From NCBI GenBank assembly GCA_040143965.1, contig JASJQH010007097.1, positions 1-20,711 of the forward strand: a stretch of DNA of 20,711 nucleotides. Direction: 5' to 3'. Below, piece by piece: positions 9,601 to 17,387 of this stretch. Below the pieces are notes generated by a model. The model worked only from the letters and a program-made list of their open reading frames with translations, was not told the DNA's origin and ran no database searches. The DNA is from Basidiobolus ranarum (lineage: Eukaryota; Basidiobolomycota; Basidiobolomycetes; Basidiobolales). Every line of letters starts with the position of its first letter. Position 1 is the first letter of the stretch. The position numbers and the translations under genes were made by a program.

Positions 9601-10482
9601 AATTTCTTGCCCAATTTGATACGTTTTCTCATCAGAGTTTGAATTCTGAAACTTCTCCAAATTGCGCTCTTTTTGCTGCTCTCTACTCATCTCATTAGGG
9701 TTATGGTTAGATTCGGACGGAGTGACAGGGGAATCAACATACTCTGTTGAACTCGAATCGTTTAATCCCTCTGTCACCTTGTTTTCAAACTGAGGTGGGG
9801 TCTGGTATCCACTATTATATGTGTCCAAAGAAACATCGAAAGGATCGTCACCAGATCGAGAATAGAGGATAGGCATAGATTTTCTTTTACTTGCTTTCTC
9901 TAGCTGATCCAGTTTTTTTGTGGCAATGTTAAGCGAAGAAACGCCAAGAGCACAGTTAGCCTGCGAGAACTGCTCAAAACTTCCAAAAATTGGCGGAGTA
10001 TGAAATCCTGAGGCGTCCTCAACTGGCAATATGGAGGAATTGTCTTCTTCATCGAGTTCAATGTTAGAAATACCATCACAGTTGGATTCCATTGAAGGCA
10101 ATAACTCTGATTGCGTCATATCGCCAGGATGCGATGTCTTTTCGATAGTTTTGCTGTATATATGCGGCGAATAGTCCTCAACACGAGTATCGGATTTACC
10201 CTTCTCTTCAAAAAGAGTAGTATATGAAGGTGGTGAGGCTGATAAAGAATTAGAGCCTAATATGGTGTCCGTGGGATCCAGTAAGCCCGTTTCCTTCGAT
10301 ATATTGGCGTGAAAAAATGACAACCTCATTATAGCAGAGTCTGACTTTCGCTCAGTTTCTCTCATCTGAACAACATTTTCTTGTGTTAAGGATTCAGGAA
10401 GTGGTGGATGTTTGCTAAATATCCATGAAGTTTGCGTAAGACTGAGACTTCGTTTAGAGGGCGTTGATTTTGAACGAGGCAT
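6691..10482 (-). CDS. RhoGEF with DH, PH, FYVE and a second FYVE-like finger (copy B)
   Basis: Tandem paralogue of copy A with the same predicted role. Exons in transcript order: 10482-9553, 9493-9296, 9235-9128, 9062-8986, 8926-8832, 8773-8685, 8620-8570, 8506-8356, 8290-8231, 8157-7955, 7887-7808, 7741-7702, 7643-7374, 7306-7175, 7111-6910, 6830-6691. They join in frame to 941 aa. All intron positions and phases equal those of copy A, and nine internal exons have identical length. DH spans about 288-499 (ESHLILPVQRIPRYEMLLKQL-like core split by introns), PH about 500-653, and FYVE 654-717 (WVPD, RRKHHCR, RSCDPC). The second finger has cysteines at 815, 818, 831, 834, 839, 842, 890 and 893, again without the basic HHC signature. 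Residues 1-287 diverge strongly but keep short islands (SWIF, MRLSFF, SGFHTP). Donor 7 is GTTTGA, unusually weak. Upstream, gene 11542-14108 on the same strand ends about 1.06 kb away. Confidence 0.9.
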
Positions 10483-11541
10483 ACGTAGGACTTTATCAAG
10501 AGCTTACTTATGTAATAGTGAGAAGGGTTACAAAGGAAAAATAGAATTGAAAGCGGTTTGAGTTTAAACAACTCGAATAGTCATGTCGAGGTAGGCTAGC
10601 AAGAGGTTCGTAGGTATATCTCAACTACTGCTATCTTTACCGTATACCGAAAGTGAGAATAAGTTAAGTAGCAGAAGAAACTTTCAAGAAATGACAATAT
10701 TAATCCTAGGTAGTGAATATTAGAGTTAACGTACTAAGGACGAGCTGAACTGTAAATTAGAAATGCACAAGGTTTAAAAGTGTATGAACAAAGTTTAAGG
10801 GAAAGTAGCAAATAGGTAGGTCTATTCTTATAATATTACTACTGAGCATTCATCGTCAAGAGAATTGATGTACCTAGTGCATTTTGATTAATTCTGCGAA
10901 AGAGTTTAAGGAAGGGCAGTAATTACTTAATTGAATTGTGCAGCTATTACAATACCTTGGCCAATTACTGTTAGGAATGATTAGTTGAGAGAAATACTTG
11001 ATTTTAATGTTAGATTGCTCCCATCGCTCTCGTTTAGGAAATCAAAGCCACCTAGTTTGACGTTGAAACTCAGCTCAGCCAGGATCTTTCGTTCCATTCC
11101 AACACAGCACAAGTGCTACAAATTAGATCATATATCTCTCATCATACACTCTTTTCATTTATTCAATCACTTAGTAATCACTTCTGATATAAATTAATTC
11201 TATCCACAACAAGGTGTCCACAACATATATAAAAAAAGTATTTCATCTAAATTGCGTGTAAGAGGCTTGGCTTATATTTTTTGCATCTTCCATGTGCTTT
11301 AATATAAAAATCATTTAAAACATGAGAGTTAAGGTTTAGAAAGGGAATCAAATGGGGTTGGGCAACCTTTGTGAAGTTCAATAATACATCGTAAATAGGA
11401 AAGTGTGTCTAGTAAATGGTGAGAGAAAGTAAAATAAATATACAGACATAAAATTGAATTGAAACTAATCAGATGATTGAACAGAGTAAAGCCTTGGATT
11501 GCTCTGTAGAACGTTTACTAATTTACGACGAGATAAACTAT
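10483..11541. other. Intergenic: copy B promoter and 3' flank of the SAP/SAM gene
   Basis: AT-rich DNA with no confident gene. The only coding-like patch is a GC-richer stretch at about 10981-11110. On the - strand it is open from an ATG at 11097 to a stop at 10981 (38 codons), with plausible codon use (for example LSFNVKLGGFDF). It is too short and unplaced to be called a gene. No hairpin terminators or repeats stood out. Confidence 0.5.
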
Positions 11542-14108
11542 TTAAGGTACATATTTAGGCTGCCAGTCGGTTTCTAACGGAGGAATATCTGCCCACTTCT
11601 TTCTTCCGCCGGTGCTAGGAGCTTGTGGTTCTTCTGTTTCATTTTCCTCATTGGGAGTGGATTTGGGAGGCGTACGAGGAAGAGTGAATTTTGTTCTAAA
11701 TGGATTATCGGGACCTCGAGCGGTTGATGGTGCAAGGTTGGCTAATGGATCTGTAAAGAATAGATCAGTATTATATAAATGGGTGGACAGCATCGAAATG
11801 AGGTATATACCAGTAACAGCTTCGTCACTCCATGTGGATAGGACACTGGAGGCTTGTCCGGATACATCAGCTACTTTAACATCAACCCTAATCGAATGGC
11901 AATGTAAGGAAGATATACTTTACGGAGGGCACAACCCAAATAGAAACAAACCTTCTCTTCTTGGCGGGAGATTCCGTTGTTGATAAATCAACTGAACTAC
12001 CACGGATGGTTCGATTCTCCATCAAACGCTTTCCAATAGGCTGACGGGTGGTGGTGGACTTGTGTAATATTGTTTTGTTTATCTTGCTAGGTACCGTGGA
12101 TTCTTTTGGTTGGCTGACACTTTTCTCCCATAGAGTACGTTTTTGAATTGTATTTCCTTTAGGAATGGAGTCTCGACTGAAAAAGGTGTTAATTGAAATA
12201 TGCTTCTAACGGGTTTAAAAAAACAAATTACCGATCATTAGCATCAGCAGAAATAGATAAGCCTAAGTGAGGGGTACTGGATAAAAGACCAGCAGAAACA
12301 TTGGATGAGAGCGCGTTGGTGATAGTAGAAGAGACCTTGGGTCGGGTTTGGGGTTGAGCTTGCTGCTGATTATTAGTCTGAGGCTGCGAATGGAGTGTTT
12401 GCTGTAATGGATTACTGGGTTTGGGATGTATACTAGATCCAGCTGAAGTGACTTTCGGCTTGACTATAGGTTGACTATAAGATCCAAGAGCAGCTTGGAC
12501 TCTCTCGTCAACTATTTGCTGAATTTGAATGATTTGTGAATGAGATAAAGGATTTGACTGAACGAGCATTTCTTGAGGAAATTTATCTTTGAGTGCCAGT
12601 AAAAGCTTTAAGGCATCGCCAACGGTAAATCCCATAACACCCAGGTGCTCAAACGTAAGAAGCTGAACTAATTTCCAATCCATCATATTCTCACGTTCAA
12701 ATGTACGAATGGCGGGAGAGAGGTTTATTCTTTCGAGCCATTCAGAAACCTCTTCGCCTACGAATGGATCAGAAAATGTGGAGTCTGGTTGTTGGGGTTT
12801 GACGGCATGAGAGGTAAGATCAGCATGTTTCTTTTCAGCGGATGAGCTCTCCGTTTTGATCACGTTGTACTTTGAAGTTTTGGATGCATGTTCCAAAGGT
12901 TGGCTCTTTGGCTTCTCTTCTAATATATCGGGGTTTGCCTCCTTATTGATGTCATATTCACGTTGGCGCTTTTTATGCGCTATAGGCTTGGGTTCAGGAT
13001 CCACAAAGAGTTCGTCATTTTTGTGCGCGGGCAACGTACTAACGCGCTCTGTAGAAGTTTCTGGTTCAGATTTTACTTTTGAATCTTGGTGGATTCTTTC
13101 ACTTTGGATTCCTTTTGGTACTTTGATTTCAAAAGGCTTCGCAGCTACAGTATGTCGGACAAGCCTTTTCGGTCTGGGTTGTTTTTGCTTCGGTGCAATA
13201 GAAGCTTGATCTACAATCGAATTTGATGGCTTATCTGAAGATTCATTCGATACAGAGAGTTTGGCTCCAATATTGGTACTGAAAGGCTGTGACGTTTTGG
13301 TAACTTCTTTGGGTTTGGAGAAAGACGGTTCCACAGGCTTTATGATGGATTTTGTAGGCTCAACAGTAGCCATTGCTTGGTGCATTTCTTGGTCCTCGTG
13401 TTTGCTCACCTTTGGAGCCTTTTTGTCAAAAGTAAAGACAAAGCTGTCATTCATATCAGTATCTTGGCTAGTTGTTTCTTGAATAGCTTCAGTAGGATCT
13501 TCCTCATCAGATTCGACTATCTTTCTAGAGTAATCGTATGCTTTTTTAGGCTTCGTTAAACGTTTTGTTTCAGGTTTAATGCGAGTGGCTGGGATCTCTT
13601 TCGCGTACGAGAGGTTTGTAAGAACTTTTTTAGTCAGTGCTGAAGGAGCAAAAGTTAGTTCATCTAGAAGATCGCTCCTATCATGCTCTTCTTGCTCTTC
13701 ATCTCCATTTACTGAGCCTTCAAAATCAGATAATTCCACGTCAGATATTTCACTATAAACGAGTTACGTATGAGATGAGAAAGGTTGAAGGATTTTGTAT
13801 TCTGAATTGGGTTTACTCTTTTTGTCTTTCCAAAAACGCGGCACGTAAATCGGCAATCAAGTCAGTGTTCTATGAATTCAATAAAAAAGTTAGGAGTAGA
13901 TCAGAAGATTGTTTACATAATATATATATACCTTTCTGGTTAACCCTTTTATGTCATGTTTCTATGGAAAATGAAGATTATCATGAGTTTGGTGTCATGC
14001 TAACGACGAACAAGTAGAATAGTGGTTATTTACCCGACATAAAGATTGGAGTTCAGAACGCTTTAATCTATGTAAATCATTCGGACTAATGGATGTGCGT
14101 TTGCGCAT
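11542..14108 (-). CDS. SAP-like plus SAM domain protein, probably nuclear, unknown function
   Basis: Not recognised as a named family. Exons in transcript order: 14108-14034, 13961-13932 (a 30-nt microexon), 13869-13817, 13752-12232, 12176-11952, 11887-11811, 11750-11542. They join in frame to 729 aa. Residues about 10-45, assembled from the first three exons, form a SAP-like helix-turn-helix (LKRSELQSLC, IKGLTRKNTDLIADL), a fold that usually contacts DNA or RNA. An acidic Ser-rich segment and a long Lys/Pro-rich low-complexity region follow, with basic clusters (KKRQRE, PRPKRLVR) that could be nuclear localisation signals. A SAM domain lies at about 386-445 (VSEWLERINLS, LLTFEHLGVMGFTVGDALKLL), a fold used for self-association or RNA binding. 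A Gln-rich linker leads to a short C-terminal motif (KKWADIPPLETDWQPKY) that looks conserved in style. The first ATG upstream of the SAP motif was taken as start. It is divergent from the DUF4870 gene. Confidence 0.85.
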
Positions 14109-14791
14109 AGTTACGAGTATATGATGATTCCAAAATCAAGAATAAAGTAAAAAGAAACTAAGTAATATGAGAGTGAAAGCAATAACCGGTTGCTTCGAGC
14201 TTTCAATAAAATGAGAATATGTGGTTACAAAACAACTTACGAAATAAATGCAACAAATGTATGTACTTGCAAATGATGAGGAATACAAAACATTCCAACC
14301 AAAATATGGCCTAGTTTTTTTGTCTACTAGGACGGCTTATCACTTGGAATGTAAACAAAAACAATTAGATATAAATCACCATAATATTTTCAGCGGAAAA
14401 GCTTACCTCCAATAAGATTTATGAGCAGCTCACCCCCATCCCCTAGCCCCATTAAACCCGTCCACCCACAGCTAACAAATATATATTCAAACCTACTCCC
14501 GCAAAGAACTATCTATATTTGAAGTGCCTATGAGACTGAGCATTCATCCAGCTCTATTTCACATTATTTGTGGAATAATTAATAGTGAACACGTAAAAAT
14601 CAAATATATAGCTAAATTACGATGATGTCAGAGATTAGGACGGTGATTTTTGTGTTTCGTGTAGAAAAGCCACTATAGCTTGGATTCCTCCATGATTCAA
14701 TTTTTTTGCAATATTGTTAGTTTTATGAATATAGAGAGTCAGTGACTATCATTTAATTAACTCTTCCTTCACTTTCGTCACTATATACAAC
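14109..14791. promoter_or_regulatory. Shared divergent promoter of the SAP/SAM gene and the DUF4870 gene
   Basis: This 683-bp gap between two divergently transcribed start codons must hold both promoters. It contains a G-quadruplex-type motif near its middle (14433-14467) and a TATA-like CTATATAC at 14781-14788, just before the + strand ATG. No other gene or repeat was seen in it. Confidence 0.6.
14433..14467 (-). promoter_or_regulatory. G-quadruplex motif (C-run cluster on + strand)
   Basis: The + strand carries C-runs at 14433-14437 (5), 14440-14443 (4), 14447-14450 (4), 14457-14459 (3) and 14465-14467 (3), separated by 2, 3, 6 and 5 nt. The - strand therefore satisfies the G3+N1-7 quadruplex rule with five runs. 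The cluster is striking in otherwise AT-rich DNA and lies near the midpoint of a divergent promoter. Folding and function are inferred. Confidence 0.6.
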
Positions 14792-15495
14792 ATGAGCCTA
14801 AGCCCTCATTCTTCTTCACCTGAGCCTAATCAACAGACAAGTAGCAGCAGTTATCAGCCTGTCAACTCACATCCTTATGTAGGCTCATCATATCAGCAAA
14901 ATTTTGACGCACCAGAGATTGCCTCGCGCTCAATGGCAGAGAGAATTGAGGAAGGCGGTACGAACGTCAATCGATTCGAAACCTCTGTTAATCTTCGTAT
15001 GGATATTGAAGCCGCCTTGGCATACGTACTTTTTTGTTTTAGCGGTATATATTACTATTCTAAATCGCATAGATGATAGCTCAACTAAAATCTGGTTTAT
15101 ACAATAGGTGTACTATTGCTAATTGTGGAGCAAAAAAACGATTACGTACGTTTCCACGCTTGGCAATCTAGTATCGCTTTTGGTGTATTATTTGTTAGTT
15201 CTCATCTTCCTTATGTCTATTAGCTTTTTTCTTTCTCATTTTCGGACTCTTTTTGTTTCTTCAGGTAATTCAATTCATAATCGGCTTTATCTCTACCATC
15301 TTGTGGTGGATTCTGATGATTAGTGAATTAGGACTTGCCGCCTTTTTAGCGTAAGTATATTCTAGAATATTTATTTGGCTGCAGAAACTAATCGCCTCTC
15401 ATAGGTATCGTGCATACGTTGATAGTGCAACTCTTGAGCGCTACTTGTTGCCATATGTTGGTACTCATGCTTCTCACTGGGTGGATAATGAATAA
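14792..15495 (+). CDS. DUF4870/UPF0132 small membrane protein
   Basis: Small multi-pass membrane protein of the UPF0132 (DUF4870, Tic20-like) family, whose function in fungi is unknown. Exons 14792-15044, 15108-15193, 15265-15350 and 15405-15495 join in frame to 171 aa. Residues 1-67 are a Ser/Gln/Pro-rich, probably cytosolic tail. The family core starts at about 68 with DIEAALAYVL and includes the hallmark LLLIVEQKNDYVRFHAWQSS. Three hydrophobic segments follow the family's usual layout: AALAYVLFCFSGVLLLIV, IAFGVLFVIQFIIGFI and WILMISELGLAAFLAY. The splice choices are supported because they restore the family hallmark (SGVLLLIVEQ across intron 1, GVLFVIQF across intron 2). The stop codon lies inside AATAAA (15491-15496), a possible polyadenylation signal. 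It is divergent from the SAP/SAM gene. Confidence 0.9.
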
Positions 15496-15964
15496 ATTCT
15501 AAACACGATTTAAACCAAGCAAGCAAGCCGTATAAAATCATCACTAAATCACTTCTATTTATATACATAATCGGTCTAACCCTAGTCCTATTTTGGCTTC
15601 AATAGGCTTGAGATCAATAAATAGAACTACTATTACCACCACTGCATCATGTATCATCCCCAGTGAATTAAAAATACATGACCAATAGTGATTAACTATA
15701 TTAATATACATCCATTCTTTGATCATATCGATGATGGCCTTGAATAGGAGTATTAAATGAACTTTTGAAAGTAGGGACTTTCTTTATCTCGAAGGTTGAT
15801 TTGAGGGTTGATTTAATTCTATGTATCACCTTGAATGCTTCGAAAGTCGACTTAAACTATCGATGCTAGGACATTTTTTGAAATCACTTATTGTCATCAC
15901 GTAACGTAGGGTTACTGTCAATCCAGAAGAGATGGTCATGGTGTAGATAATACAGCGCAAGTCT

Positions 15965-16010
15965 TATTGGTCAATAGCTTGAGTATGTAAATAAAAAGTA
16001 GAGACCAATA
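15965..16010. promoter_or_regulatory. Inverted pair of CCAAT boxes
   Basis: TATTGGTC at 15965-15972 is exactly complementary to GACCAATA at 16003-16010. Between them lies ATGTAAATAAA, which resembles a forkhead-type site. The arrangement looks promoter-like but has no annotated gene immediately downstream; the FKS start is about 1.4 kb away. Confidence 0.3.
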
Positions 16011-16478
16011 GGGATGGAAGGGAGGACCCGAAAAGGAAGAGCAAAGTAAATATAAACAACACGTTGAGTATTCTCTTGAATTTAGCGTGGTATGTGACTT
16101 CCTTTGTATATAGATGCAAGGGTAGCTTCATCAACCAAAGTAGCTTAGTATGTTTACTTAGCGTTAGGAATCAAATAGGTGCCATTTAACCACATTCAGA
16201 GCAGTATTAGAAAATAAGTCTATGTCTATCAAAGTACTCTATGTATATACATATATGAGAAAGCCAATTGTCTGGCTTACATCGACCTTCCAATGGATAC
16301 TGTTTATTACCGATTGTAGAAATCTAGATCATGTACGATTCTTCCATGTCTTCTATGTAAGTTTGTAATGATTTTCTTTATTACGCAAAAAAATCTAGGT
16401 GATGAAGTAGCCAGAAATAGCATATTGGCTAAACCGTTCGGAAATACCGATCTCCGCTGTTTCACAGTAATTTGCTTG

Positions 16479-16506
16479 AATATGCGTCTTACAATATGCG
16501 TCTTAT
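16479..16506. repeat. 14-bp tandem duplication
   Basis: AATATGCGTCTTA occurs at 16479-16491 and again at 16493-16505, one copy directly after the other with a 14-bp period. It lies in intergenic DNA and is probably a replication-slippage product. Confidence 0.6.
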
Positions 16507-16701
16507 TGTGCAACAACCAGTTTCACACGTCACTTTCGTCGGCCATAAAGTAAGATATTCTGTAGAGTAACAGGTTTCGAACAGTCATGGCTCGCGTAAT
16601 TAACTGCACCATACTTGACATTCAACACACAGCAACCACAATCATGCAACAAGCCTCATCAAACACTACTCACCTCAAATCGCAATCATGGTATCTACTG
16701 A

Positions 16702-16929
16702 ATGCTGAATATGTCGATTCTCTCCATAGAAGATGATTGGTCAATTATCAGATATGCCTTTTTGGAGGGGAAACCCAATGAGTTAAGTTTGAATCGGATC
16801 TATTTTTAACATGGTTTTTTCGTGGAAAAGGATGGTGTTCTTCTTCGCGCAGAAAGGCATAGAATAGATGGCAAATCATATATGTTTCCCGGCAAGCCAA
16901 ATCAAATAGGTTTGCTAAATGTACTTTGA
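16702..16929 (+). pseudogene. Coding-like relic of unknown origin
   Basis: A single reading frame over this stretch gives protein-like composition, for example DDWSIIRYAFLEGKPNELSL and DGVLLRAERHRIDGK, with charged and aromatic residues unlike the AT-rich surroundings. It is not intact as one ORF and no family was recognised. It could be a relic of a mobile element or an old gene. The call rests only on residue composition and frame continuity. Confidence 0.25.
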
Positions 16930-17261
16930 TTGTCTTAATTTGAGAGACAAGGATGTAGGAGCTTTCCTAATTCAAAGTGTTTTTATTATCATTTTGGATA
17001 GCGTGGACATACAAAGTATTGTTATTAATAAGATTCGTCTATTGGTACTGATGTTGTTTTCATTCTTCTGGATCTGGATAATAGAATTAATCCTACTTTT
17101 CTTTTTATTTATGCTACGAGCTGTGACTTATCTTGTCAATTATATTTAAGATCTCCTCTGGGCTCTTCTAATTTACTGGCCAAATACCTCACTGAAGTTT
17201 CATTCTGTCACCTCTCGCCTATACCCTTTTGTTCTATAGTCTCTCCGCCCTACATTAGACA

Positions 17262-17275
17262 TTCCCGCGCGGGAA
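17262..17275. promoter_or_regulatory. Perfect 14-bp GC palindrome, E2F-like, in the FKS promoter
   Basis: TTCCCGCGCGGGAA is a perfect palindrome made of two overlapping TTCCCGCG half-sites, which resemble the E2F/DP motif (TTSSCGC). It lies 113-126 bp upstream of the FKS start codon in AT-rich DNA. FKS1 in budding yeast is cell-cycle regulated through SBF, the functional counterpart of E2F, so a G1/S control site is plausible. Confidence 0.5.
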
Positions 17276-17325
17276 CTCGCATTTAATTTCAATTCTTATT
17301 TATTCATCTTTAGTGATTTGGGTAT

Positions 17326-17372
17326 CAGTATCAGTGTTACACCAGTGTTAAGCCAGTATCACTCCAGTATCA
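17326..17372 (+). repeat. 11-bp-period tandem repeat in the FKS 5' leader
   Basis: Octamers CAGTGTTA (17332, 17343) and CAGTATCA (17354, 17365) begin exactly 11 bp apart, making four diverged units. A fifth CAGTATCA overlaps the array at 17326. The array ends 15 bp before the FKS ATG. It may be a series of protein sites on one DNA face or simple slippage. Confidence 0.7.
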
Positions 17373-17387
17373 ATTATATTCTAAAAT

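Larger units (their letters stand above)
15496..17387. other. Long intergenic region upstream of FKS
   Basis: The first part is the DUF4870 3' flank, with a second AATAAA at 15616-15621. A pair of inverted CCAAT boxes occurs at 15965-16010, a 14-bp duplication at 16479-16506, and a coding-like stretch of unknown origin at 16702-16929. The + strand frame 16919-17149 (76 codons, very hydrophobic) is probably a by-product of T-rich sequence. The last 250 bp are the FKS promoter and leader. No confident gene is seen. Confidence 0.5.

Noticed and set aside
12856-13559. Long + strand open frames inside the SAP/SAM gene
   Set aside because: They are antisense shadows of the 1521-nt exon; the - strand frame carries the SAM domain and splices cleanly.
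6564-16887. A 16-nt sequence, GCAAATCATATATGTT, present both near 6564 and near 16871
   Set aside because: The match does not extend on either side and the sequence is AT-rich, so chance is sufficient.
16919-17149. 76-codon very hydrophobic + strand ORF upstream of FKS
   Set aside because: The region is T-rich, which by itself yields Phe/Leu/Ile-rich translations; no family resemblance, no splice or promoter context.
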